From the NCBI GenBank assembly GCA_002345965.1, contig DDTF01000018.1, positions 124,201-188,200 of the forward strand: a DNA stretch of 64,000 nt, written 5' to 3'. The stretch is from Flammeovirgaceae bacterium UBA2371 (GTDB taxonomy: Bacteria > Bacteroidota > Bacteroidia > Cytophagales > Cyclobacteriaceae). Below are positions 8,732 to 16,931 of this stretch, piece by piece. The position numbers and the translations under genes are program-made. The stretch's first letter is position 1; every line of letters begins with the position of its first letter. The notes beneath the pieces were generated by a model. The model had not been told where the DNA came from, did not search any database, and saw nothing but the letters and a program-made list of their open reading frames with translations.

Positions 8732-10300
8732 ATGAAACGAACCATTGGTTGGCTCTCAATAGCAGGCACGTTTATTATATTTTGTTCTTGTTCATCTGGT
8801 TCTGATCAAATTCCTGATCAATACATTGACCCCGTATCAGCATTGTATGATTCCACCCTAAAGCCCTTTTATCATGGAGTCGCATCGGGTGATCCACTTC
8901 CTGATCGAGTTATAATCTGGACAAGGGTAACCCCTGAAAAGATGAATGTGAAAGTGCCATTAAAATGGGAGGTAGCTGAGGATCCGAATTTCAATTCTAT
9001 TTATAAATCGGACACCATTAGCACTAGCGCGATACGTGATTATACAGTAAAAGTTGATGTTGACGGGCTGCAGCCTGATCATGTCTACTACTATCGTTTT
9101 ATTTCATCCGGAAAAACCTCAATAACCGGAAGAACCAAAACAACTCCAATAGGAGCTAAAGACAAACTTGAATTTGCAGTAGTAAGCTGCAGTAACTGGG
9201 AATGGGGATATTTCAACGCGTATGCCAGCATAGCCGACCGGCCAGTATTAGATGCTGTTATTCATTTAGGTGATTACATTTATGAATATGGAGTGGGGAA
9301 ATATGGAGATACTACGATAGGCAGATTTAACTTACCCTCCCATGAAATTATTACACTTCAAGACTATCGTACACGTTATTCACAATATCGTACAGATGTT
9401 GGATCGAGAAGAATACACCAACAGCATCCTTTTATCACGGTCTGGGACGACCACGAAATAGCCAATAATTCCTATGCAGATGGCGCTCAGAATCATCAAA
9501 TAGAAGAGGGCGATTACACTGCACGAAAGATGGCCGCTCGACAGGCTTACTACGAGTGGTTGCCCATTCGGGAAAACAAACTTTTATACCGCTCTGTTTC
9601 ATTTGGCAATTTGGCTGATTTGATCATGTTGGACGAGCGATTGGCAGGAAGAACCAAGCCTGTGGATAGCTTAGGCGATCCTCAGTACAATGATCAGGCG
9701 CGCACAATGTTGGGTGCCGATCAGCTTCAATGGTTTGAACAACAACTCTCCACTTCCAGAGCTGCATGGAAGCTTGTTGGCAACCAGGTCATATTCTCTG
9801 ATATTGATCTTAGTCAGGTACTACCGAATATGCCAAGAAACCTGGACTCATGGGATGGTTATCCGGCTGAAAAAAATAAAATAAAAAACCATATTATCAG
9901 TAATCAAATCCGTGATGTGATATTCCTGACAGGCGATACGCATGCCTCCTGGGCTATAGAAGTAGCAACAGATGTCGCTAATACCTATGATCCCGTAACG
10001 TCTCGAGGAGCATTTGCTGTTGAATTCGGCACACCAAGTGTATCAGCTGCCAATAGCAATGAGAAAAATTCAAATGACAATGTGAAGAAATCTGAAATCA
10101 CACTATTAAAAGACAATCCACACATCAAGTATACCAACAATCGGGATCATGGTTATTTGCTCCTCTCACTAACACCACAAACCGCTACCAGCGAATGGTA
10201 TTATGTGGAATCTTTAAGAACACCCGGAAGCAAAGTATCATTGGGAGAAACATTAACCGTTCAGAGAGGATCCACATTGATTAGAAAAAAAGAAGACTAA
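8732..10300 (+). CDS. PhoD-like alkaline phosphatase/phosphodiesterase
   Basis: The protein has 522 residues. A hydrophobic leader is followed by C-S-C-S-S, which suggests a lipoprotein. The N-terminal PhoD domain begins with FYHGVASGDPLPDRVIIWTR, the typical opening. The metallophosphatase domain has SCSNWEWGYFNAY, HLGDYIYEYG, VWDDHEIANN and LTGDTHASW. Family members release phosphate from phosphodiesters and phosphomonoesters outside the cytoplasm, using calcium and iron. Its stop codon overlaps the stop codon of the convergent AI-2E gene by two bases. Confidence 0.93.
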   Translation: MKRTIGWLSIAGTFIIFCSCSSGSDQIPDQYIDPVSALYDSTLKPFYHGVASGDPLPDRVIIWTRVTPEKMNVKVPLKWEVAEDPNFNSIYKSDTISTSAIRDYTVKVDVDGLQPDHVYYYRFISSGKTSITGRTKTTPIGAKDKLEFAVVSCSNWEWGYFNAYASIADRPVLDAVIHLGDYIYEYGVGKYGDTTIGRFNLPSHEIITLQDYRTRYSQYRTDVGSRRIHQQHPFITVWDDHEIANNSYADGAQNHQIEEGDYTARKMAARQAYYEWLPIRENKLLYRSVSFGNLADLIMLDERLAGRTKPVDSLGDPQYNDQARTMLGADQLQWFEQQLSTSRAAWKLVGNQVIFSDIDLSQVLPNMPRNLDSWDGYPAEKNKIKNHIISNQIRDVIFLTGDTHASWAIEVATDVANTYDPVTSRGAFAVEFGTPSVSAANSNEKNSNDNVKKSEITLLKDNPHIKYTNNRDHGYLLLSLTPQTATSEWYYVESLRTPGSKVSLGETLTVQRGSTLIRKKED

Positions 10301-11382
10301 TCTTCCTTCTTTTTTATCAATACATTTTCAATGTTACCATTTTCTGTAAGCAGAATAGCGATGTTGCGTGTCGCTGGAAATTGAGCCAGAGTAATTAACA
10401 TGATCGATGTGATGGGCACCGAAAGAAACATTCCAAGTAAATCCCATACATAGCCCCAAAAAGAAAGTGCTACTACTACTACCAGAGGACTTAAGTTCAA
10501 TGATTTGCCCATGATTTTTGGCTCTATGTAATTACCCACCACCAATTGAATAGCTTCTACACTAATAAAAACCCACACAAAAGACCAAACCGACCCAAAC
10601 TGAACGATAGCAAATATTGCGGGCAGTAGGGTGGCTATCAGAGAGCCGATGTAAGGGATGTAGTTAAACAAGAAAATCAAAAAAGCCCAAAGAAAGGCAT
10701 AGTCAACACCAAAGAGCATTAAAACGATATAACTTAGTCCTCCGGTTAAGAGGCTTATTACAGTCTTTAGCGTAATGTATTTGTTGGTAGATTGGTATAT
10801 TTCGTTCAACACCTCTTGTATTCGCAATCTTTTTCTCGGATCAGGGAAAATGGCATCAATTTTTTTAGAGAAGGCGACTTCTTCCAATAATAAAAATACG
10901 ATGTAGATAATTACAATTACGATGGTGCCAACAGTAGCTGATAAAGAAGCGAGTGTGCTGGTAAGAAATCCCTGAAGGTCAAGCTTGTTAATTTGCTCTT
11001 GCATCTGATCCGTGATGTTGACTACACCCATTGACTCACCAAGATTTATGAGCAAAATGTCTAATGTAGATTTGTAAGTAGGAAAATTATTAACAATAGC
11101 GCTTAGATTAGTAATGATCAGATTAATGGTAATTTGAACAGCCCCAAAAATAAAAGCCAAAGACAGCGTTCCCTTAAGCCAACGTGGCAGTTGCCTGCCC
11201 ATGATCTTGATTTTGCCAATATAGTTGTAAATGGTTTTGATCAGGTACCATACCATCACCGCCATTACAAATGGTTTCAATAAATCCTTGAAGTAAATAA
11301 TAAAGAAAATAGATAACCCGGTAAGTATCGCAACCAGAATAATTCTGAATGCCAGGCTTTCTGAAAAAGACTTTGTTTCCAC
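10297..11382 (-). CDS. AI-2E family transporter
   Basis: This 361-residue membrane protein has about seven or eight hydrophobic helices and the family pattern LSPLVVVVALSFWGYVWDLLGMFLSVP near the C-terminus. It belongs to the AI-2E/PerM/TqsA exporter-like family, whose members export AI-2 or act as Na+/H+ or other antiporters, so substrate is unknown. The start is GTG at 11382, where TAGTG fuses the stop codon of the upstream gene and this start by one base. That arrangement indicates translational coupling. Confidence 0.9.
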   Translation of the reverse strand: METKSFSESLAFRIILVAILTGLSIFFIIYFKDLLKPFVMAVMVWYLIKTIYNYIGKIKIMGRQLPRWLKGTLSLAFIFGAVQITINLIITNLSAIVNNFPTYKSTLDILLINLGESMGVVNITDQMQEQINKLDLQGFLTSTLASLSATVGTIVIVIIYIVFLLLEEVAFSKKIDAIFPDPRKRLRIQEVLNEIYQSTNKYITLKTVISLLTGGLSYIVLMLFGVDYAFLWAFLIFLFNYIPYIGSLIATLLPAIFAIVQFGSVWSFVWVFISVEAIQLVVGNYIEPKIMGKSLNLSPLVVVVALSFWGYVWDLLGMFLSVPITSIMLITLAQFPATRNIAILLTENGNIENVLIKKKED

Positions 11383-12038
11383 TATTTAGATGAAATTAAA
11401 ATGTCTGTACCCAGTAAATTTCCTTCAGGGGTTGTTACCCACTTTCTCTTCTTAGGTATTTTCATATCTCCCACAACTGCTTCTTCGTCCAAATAGATTA
11501 ATTCGCCCTTTTTTGTTGGCTCATCTTTATAAAACATATAGGCTTTCATTGCATAAGTAGACTTATCAATATAAAAAAACCATGTATCCTCATCGTAAGG
11601 AACGCGAAGTACGTAACAATCCACACCTTCAAATTTTTCTTCAACTACCTTCGGATCAAGTACGGTGCCTTCATCTTTTAATTTCATCGGCAAGCCCCAC
11701 AAGTACACATAATAGTTTCGGGTACGCTTCACATTATCGCAAGTTTTTCCCACAGGTACCTGTAAGCAGCTATCCATAATAATTTCCATATGGTTACCAG
11801 TCTCTGTCAAGCTGAAGTAGCCTTTGTTGTTATTGATTACTACAGTGGACTTTCGATCTGGCCCTTTGGGCCTTTCTGATACAAATTCCATTTCATGATT
11901 GAAGCGCTTCCACTCCCCATTAGGGTCATGATACCGGATAGATTTATTAAGAATAGTTGTAGCGTTCATTTCCTGTGCGTTTACCCCAAAACCCGCAACC
12001 AGAAAGAACAAAATATATAACAATAGCTTATTCATCAT
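11382..12038 (-). CDS. Secreted DUF6503-like protein
   Basis: The protein has about 218 residues from the tandem ATG-ATG at 12038/12035, which gives a good signal peptide (MMNKLLLYILFF...VNA before Q). The longer open frame adds 21 atypical residues. The mature part resembles the DUF6503 / outer-membrane lipoprotein-sorting-like beta folds of Bacteroidota: it has many beta strands and a YLWGLPMKLKDEGT segment. Such proteins are exported and of unknown function. The stop is shared with the GTG start of the AI-2E gene, so the two are coupled. Confidence 0.75.
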   Translation of the reverse strand: MMNKLLLYILFFLVAGFGVNAQEMNATTILNKSIRYHDPNGEWKRFNHEMEFVSERPKGPDRKSTVVINNNKGYFSLTETGNHMEIIMDSCLQVPVGKTCDNVKRTRNYYVYLWGLPMKLKDEGTVLDPKVVEEKFEGVDCYVLRVPYDEDTWFFYIDKSTYAMKAYMFYKDEPTKKGELIYLDEEAVVGDMKIPKKRKWVTTPEGNLLGTDILISSK

Positions 12039-12069
12039 TATTTGGAATAAAACAAATATACTTAAATAC

Positions 12070-12092
12070 TTGTGGCACCAATGTTGCCACAA
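12070..12092. promoter_or_regulatory. Inverted repeat in divergent intergenic region (operator candidate)
   Basis: TTGTGGCA (12070-12077) and TGCCACAA (12085-12092) form a perfect 8-bp inverted repeat with a 7-base spacer. It lies in the 104-bp gap between two divergently transcribed genes for secreted proteins. There is no T-tract after it, so an operator is more likely than a terminator. This is inference from symmetry alone. Confidence 0.35.
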
Positions 12093-12142
12093 TTTGATCA
12101 CGAAAAATTGAAATATTATTAACTTAGAATAAATTTAAAAAT

Positions 12143-12682
12143 ATGCGCTTTATATCACTATTCTTTGTCTTGTTGGCATTTACATTTAACACAACAGCAC
12201 AAGTTATTGGCAAAATCTTTCCTGACATGGAGGCAGAAACTGTTGAAGATAAGGTAGTTTCTCTTCCTGGTGATACGAAGGGCAAGTACACGCTTTTGGG
12301 TCTTGCCTATTCCAAAAAATCAGAAGATGAGCTAAATGGTTGGTTTGAGCCCATATTTTACAAATTCATTCAAAAAACAACGGGTCTGATGGCTGGATTC
12401 GGTTATGACGTAAATGTCTACTTCATACCGATGTTTACCGGCATCAACGCAGCAGCAACAGGAACGGCCAAAAAAAAGGCCCTTAAGAAAGTTGATCCAC
12501 AGTTGCTTCCTTATATTCTTTTTTACAAAGGAGAACTAAAAACGTACAAAGACGAACTAGATTTTGAAAAAAAAGACATTCCTTACTTTTTCGTGTTGGA
12601 TAAAGAGGGCAAAATTATTTTTGCTACCTCTGGTGCCTATTCTGAATCGAAACTGGATCAGGTAGAAAGTGTAATCGAATAA
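12143..12682 (+). CDS. Secreted thioredoxin-fold-like protein without CxxC
   Basis: The protein has 179 residues with a signal peptide ending T-T-A before QVIGK. The body has features of a redoxin-like fold: GKIFPDMEAETVEDKVVSLP at the start resembles AhpC/TlpA openings, and FFVLDKEGKIIFATSGAYSE near the end resembles the terminal beta hairpin of TlpA-like proteins. No C-x-x-C is present, so a disulfide reductase role is unlikely. I cannot assign a function. It lies 24 bp upstream of the PrsW gene and is probably cotranscribed with it. Confidence 0.7.
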   Translation: MRFISLFFVLLAFTFNTTAQVIGKIFPDMEAETVEDKVVSLPGDTKGKYTLLGLAYSKKSEDELNGWFEPIFYKFIQKTTGLMAGFGYDVNVYFIPMFTGINAAATGTAKKKALKKVDPQLLPYILFYKGELKTYKDELDFEKKDIPYFFVLDKEGKIIFATSGAYSESKLDQVESVIE

Positions 12683-12706
12683 GTCAATTGTCTCAAAAAT
12701 CCAGAT

Positions 12707-13396
12707 ATGAATATTTTGGCCCTTCTTGCTATCGCTATGGCACCCGGAGTGGCCATAATGATTTATATCTACCTGAAAGACAGACATGAAAAAGAGCCTA
12801 TTGGCCTTCTCATTCGAAGCTTCTTTCTGGGAATTCTAAGTGTTTTCGTCACACTATTTATTAGCAGCATCATTAGTCAATTCATCACCATCAATGAACT
12901 GGATGTTTCAGAGCAAGCCATACATGCTTTCATTATTGTTGCCCTCGTTGAGGAGTTTAGCAAATTTCTTTTTGTCAGAGGTGTATTATATAGAAACAAA
13001 AACTTCAACGAACCATTTGATGGGATTGTATATGCCATAATGGTAGGCATGGGGTTTGCCACCTTCGAAAATATATTTTACGTTGCCGAAGGTGGATTTA
13101 CGGTAGCCCTTACTCGCATGTTTACAGCAGTGCCCGCGCACGCTTCTTTTGCAGTACTCATGGGTTACTATTTAGGCAAGGCCAAGTTTGAACACAAAAA
13201 ATCTTATTATGCCATACATGCTTTGCTGATCGCAACATTGTTTCACGGAGCTTACGACTACTTTTTGTTCATTTCATTCGTTCCGGGGATTTGGATAGGC
13301 GCTATGATCTCTTTGTTTTTAGGCATTCACTTGTCCAGAAAGGCAATTAAGATTCATCAGCAAACAAGTCCTTTTCAAGTATTTATAAAAAAGTGA
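12707..13396 (+). CDS. PrsW-family intramembrane protease
   Basis: This 229-residue membrane protein has about seven helices. Conserved PrsW motifs are visible: Glu82-Glu83-x-x-Lys86 (VEEFSKF), the F-x-x-x-E-N motif at 117-122 (FATFEN), His145 in the PAHASFA segment and His180 in FHGAYDY. PrsW in Bacillus performs site-1 cleavage of the anti-sigma factor RsiW, and this homolog belongs to the same CAAX-protease-like superfamily (Pfam PrsW-protease). No anti-sigma gene is adjacent; the FecR gene in this window is over 30 kb away. The target is unknown. Confidence 0.88.
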   Translation: MNILALLAIAMAPGVAIMIYIYLKDRHEKEPIGLLIRSFFLGILSVFVTLFISSIISQFITINELDVSEQAIHAFIIVALVEEFSKFLFVRGVLYRNKNFNEPFDGIVYAIMVGMGFATFENIFYVAEGGFTVALTRMFTAVPAHASFAVLMGYYLGKAKFEHKKSYYAIHALLIATLFHGAYDYFLFISFVPGIWIGAMISLFLGIHLSRKAIKIHQQTSPFQVFIKK

Positions 13397-13468
13397 CACC
13401 GTAGCGGCTCTGTATCTCTTGTCAATAATAATCAAATTGACTAGGTTCATAAGCTAAATCTTTTTCTT

Positions 13469-14233
13469 ATGATTCGGGACGGACTTAAGAGACACTATAT
13501 TGGGATGAACAAAGAGTTTCGGTATCGTGGTGAAGATGCCGGTCGGTTAGAGGCGATAAGCGATTCTGTTTTTGCATTGGCCATCGCGCTTTTATTGATA
13601 AGCACATCCGCTCCAAAAAAATTTGAGGACATTATTCTATTCACTTACGAACTACTCCCTTTTGCATTTTGTATTTCACTTATTATTTTGATTTGGCACG
13701 AACACGTTGTGTTCTTTTTGAGATACGGGCTTCGCAATCCAAAAATAATTTTCCTTAATGCTATTTTCCTTTTTATAGTACTATACTACGTATACCCTCT
13801 CAAGTTTCTCACAAAAATGTTGTCGCTTCCAATAATGTATTTATTCTCTGGAAATGAATTGTTTATCAATAACTTGACAGAAATGATTCACAATGATCAG
13901 GTGGGTGACCTTATGATCATTTATGGTATGGGTGCTGCGCTGATCTTTCTTACCCTTGCCTGGATGTATCACTATGCCGGAAAGAAAGCTGATGAAATGG
14001 GGTTGGATGAAATAGAACGCTTTGATACAAAGGTGAGCTTTAAAGCCAATTTATTGATGGCATCTATACCTTTGCTGTCGGTGTTGATTGCATTACTATT
14101 TCAGCGAACTCTTTATGTAGGTGCCTATTCTGGGTTTACCTATTTCCTCTATACCCCTTTGATGTTTTGGTATTTCACCAGATCTGCAAATCGAAGAGAA
14201 GAACTGGTCAGGAATCTATTTACTGATAAGTAG
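13469..14233 (+). CDS. TMEM175-like (DUF1211) putative potassium channel
   Basis: This 254-residue membrane protein has six predicted helices. The first helix carries RLEAISDSVFALAIALLLIS. This corresponds to the R-x-x-x-F-S-D motif of the TMEM175 family, here with Ile in place of Phe. Bacterial TMEM175 proteins form tetrameric K+ leak channels. An alternative start is the ATG at 13505. The last codons lie inside the left arm of a perfect 13-bp inverted repeat. Confidence 0.82.
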   Translation: MIRDGLKRHYIGMNKEFRYRGEDAGRLEAISDSVFALAIALLLISTSAPKKFEDIILFTYELLPFAFCISLIILIWHEHVVFFLRYGLRNPKIIFLNAIFLFIVLYYVYPLKFLTKMLSLPIMYLFSGNELFINNLTEMIHNDQVGDLMIIYGMGAALIFLTLAWMYHYAGKKADEMGLDEIERFDTKVSFKANLLMASIPLLSVLIALLFQRTLYVGAYSGFTYFLYTPLMFWYFTRSANRREELVRNLFTDK

Positions 14234-14247
14234 TTTCCTGACCAGTT
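14202..14247. terminator. Inverted repeat spanning the TMEM175-like stop codon
   Basis: AACTGGTCAGGAA (14202-14214) and its exact complement (14235-14247) form a 13-bp perfect stem with a 20-base loop that contains the TMEM175 stop codon. It lies between convergent genes. No strong T-tract follows on either strand, so it may be an imperfect bidirectional terminator or an mRNA-stabilising stem. Confidence 0.55.
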
Positions 14248-14252
14248 GAATA

Positions 14253-16838
14253 TTAATCGTGTTGTTCTGAGTCTCCCTGGGGCACATTGATATGTGAGCC
14301 AAAGAAAAGTGCATTAAAAAATAATTTGTTAGTGCCATACCAATATCCCCTGAAGGTAGGGTCATCAACAAATAATACGGCCCTGCCTCTGCCTACACTG
14401 CTCACCTCTACCGACACAGAATTTTTAATTTTTTCCAAATTGGCAGAATTGATATATCCGCTCAAATGTGGATTAGCAGTATACTTCGCTACAGTGCTAA
14501 AAGGACTCTTACTTGGTTCTACAAATACCGTATGGTTGCGATATACCGGAAGGTTCCGATTTGTATAGCCAAAACCAATAGGATGAGTAATGTCCAAATC
14601 TGTCATATAAATTGACCCGCCAATTTCTTTGGCGCCAAGGTAATCCTGAGCTGTTACATAGTCCATTCTCTTTTCAGGCTTGCCCTCATTTTTGTCTTTC
14701 GAAAGTTGCTCATCAATCAACTTACTTTTGATGGCCCAGTTCACTGCATACCTTTGCAAAATCAGCGTACCTCCATCTTGCATCCAGGATCTTATTCTCT
14801 CCACACCCTTTTCCCCCAACATATTGTAGTTCCCGGAAACAACAATAAGTGTATTGTAGTCAGATAAATTCAACCTGCCGAACTGGTCTGTATCTACCTT
14901 TGTGATTGGCATTCCGATTTTTGTATCCAGCATGTGCCAGATTGCACCCGCTTCGGTGGGAGACGCTCCATCTCCAATCAACATGGCTACCTTTGGTAAG
15001 TGTACAGTGCGGATGTTACCGCTCCCCAAATACACTCCCTCTGAAGTTATTCCCGTATCTACTGTATAAATATCCAATCCACTTGTTTTAGATGCCTCTT
15101 TTATATGGTTGTAAACTTCGTCTGCAGAAACATCCTGGTCTGCCACCGACACTACAATGGTTCCATAACCAAAATTCTTTTTCACTCCATTCACTGTAGC
15201 GACAAATGGTTTGAACGAGGCCTTTGCATAGACTTTGTTTTTCAGAAGATGATATAGTGCTTTGGGCGCGTAGTATTCATTCCACTCTATCAAATAGGCA
15301 TAGTTTGATTTTGGAACTGGCGCTGGCTTTGGTGCTATGTCTTCAAATTTCACTTTCTCCCCTCTATTGTATTTTACTGAAGCAGAAAGTGCATCATGAG
15401 GAAGTCCGTATCCCAAAGACATTGTCCACGCAGAAGCATCATAAAACACGCTGTCATAAAACTTGGTCACTTTCTCAAACATTGATCTCACCATCCTATA
15501 CTGTCGCTGATCTGTTGGAACAATAAAGGCTTTACCTTTCTCATAACGATTGCCACCTACACTCAAGTCACTTGTAAGCGCATAGGTATCAATTCGGTGC
15601 TTCAATAATAAATCTACAAATGCGTTGGTGCGTCCTTTATCATTGCTGTCGCCAAACACATATGCTTTGATGGGAGATTTTTTTCCTTCGTCCAAGGCAG
15701 ACTTAAAATAATCCTGCTGATGCTTCAAAAGCATTTCACGATTTTCCACGGAGGCCTTCACGGTGGCAAGGCTGGTGCGCACGTGATTGCGAATTGTAAA
15801 TGGAAAAGTTACCACTCTGGTCGAGCTTTGTTGTACATGGCCACGCGAGCTTGCTTGCTCAAATACCAGTCCCAATCCGCCATGAATATCCGGGTAGGTA
15901 GAACCATAGCCAGGATAGGAATTATCAAAAACTTCCTTAGCCCAATAAAGGGATCCAATATCGTCCAAAGCAGCTACAAAGTATTTCTCAAAAAGAGGAT
16001 TCAGTTTATCATAGTTGTCGCGCGGAACGACTGGGTTTTCTGAACCGTAAGGTTTGGTGGGCTCAAAAAAATTGGTGCCATCTGTTCCCATTTCATGATA
16101 GTCGGTACAAACATTAGGTAACCACTTATGAAAGAACTCAATGCGATTTTGACTTTCAACATGAGCCAGCGGTAGCCAGTCACGATTGAGGTCAAACCAA
16201 TAATGATTGAATCTCCCTCTTGGCCACCCTTCATTATGTTCTCTGTCCATAGGATCTGCTACCGGAGGAAAGCCTTTGTGCATATTAGCCCACGTGCTGT
16301 GGCGATCGCGCCCATCGGGATTGTAATTAGGATCGATATGAATTACACTTTCACTCAAAGTCTTATCTGCCTCAGCTCCCTGACGTGCTACCAGGTAGTA
16401 TGCAGTAAGCATAGCCGCTTCACTGCTGGAGGGTTCATTACCATGGACGTTATAACCAAGCGTTACAATGACGGGCATATTTGAAAGGGTTACTGACTGG
16501 GTCGGGTCAGCCAGTTTTAAATGTTCTTTTTGAATATCATTTATCCTTGCATAATTCTCTTGACTTGTTATTGTGAGTACAACCTGGGGTCTTCTTTCAT
16601 TGGTGTAACCAATGATTTGAAAATGTGCTTTAGGGGATACCCTCGCCAATTCCTCAAAATAAGAAACGATTCGATCGTGACGTGTGTGCCAATCACCAAC
16701 CGGATACCCTAAGAATTGTTCGGGTGTAGGTATAGTAGGATCAAAGGCATTGCCCGCTGGGAAAAAGTAATTGTTTTGTCCATTACTTTTTGCTTGTAGC
16801 AATAACAGCAAGGACAAAACCATCAATAGATTTTTCAT
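14253..16838 (-). CDS. Secreted M14 family zinc carboxypeptidase-like protein
   Basis: The protein has 861 residues with a signal peptide (1-20). The M14 domain covers about residues 40-380, with zinc ligands His132 and Glu135 (NVHGNEP), the R/N segment FDLNRDW (215-221) and His248 (DYHEMG). The likely catalytic Glu is in VFEQASS near 327. A long C-terminal region (about 390-860) includes a glutamine-amidotransferase-like fold seen in NTLIVVSGNYNMLGEKG and SWMQDGGTLIL. This long architecture is common among Bacteroidota secreted M14 peptidases. It likely degrades peptides outside the cytoplasm. Confidence 0.9.
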   Translation of the reverse strand: MKNLLMVLSLLLLLQAKSNGQNNYFFPAGNAFDPTIPTPEQFLGYPVGDWHTRHDRIVSYFEELARVSPKAHFQIIGYTNERRPQVVLTITSQENYARINDIQKEHLKLADPTQSVTLSNMPVIVTLGYNVHGNEPSSSEAAMLTAYYLVARQGAEADKTLSESVIHIDPNYNPDGRDRHSTWANMHKGFPPVADPMDREHNEGWPRGRFNHYWFDLNRDWLPLAHVESQNRIEFFHKWLPNVCTDYHEMGTDGTNFFEPTKPYGSENPVVPRDNYDKLNPLFEKYFVAALDDIGSLYWAKEVFDNSYPGYGSTYPDIHGGLGLVFEQASSRGHVQQSSTRVVTFPFTIRNHVRTSLATVKASVENREMLLKHQQDYFKSALDEGKKSPIKAYVFGDSNDKGRTNAFVDLLLKHRIDTYALTSDLSVGGNRYEKGKAFIVPTDQRQYRMVRSMFEKVTKFYDSVFYDASAWTMSLGYGLPHDALSASVKYNRGEKVKFEDIAPKPAPVPKSNYAYLIEWNEYYAPKALYHLLKNKVYAKASFKPFVATVNGVKKNFGYGTIVVSVADQDVSADEVYNHIKEASKTSGLDIYTVDTGITSEGVYLGSGNIRTVHLPKVAMLIGDGASPTEAGAIWHMLDTKIGMPITKVDTDQFGRLNLSDYNTLIVVSGNYNMLGEKGVERIRSWMQDGGTLILQRYAVNWAIKSKLIDEQLSKDKNEGKPEKRMDYVTAQDYLGAKEIGGSIYMTDLDITHPIGFGYTNRNLPVYRNHTVFVEPSKSPFSTVAKYTANPHLSGYINSANLEKIKNSVSVEVSSVGRGRAVLFVDDPTFRGYWYGTNKLFFNALFFGSHINVPQGDSEQHD

Positions 16839-16931
16839 AAATTTTGTGATTGAAAGTAAGGGGAAAGTTAACTACTTGGTAGTGTACGTAAAAATGCAGA
16901 TGTGATGAATGGTGATGAACTTTAAAAAATG

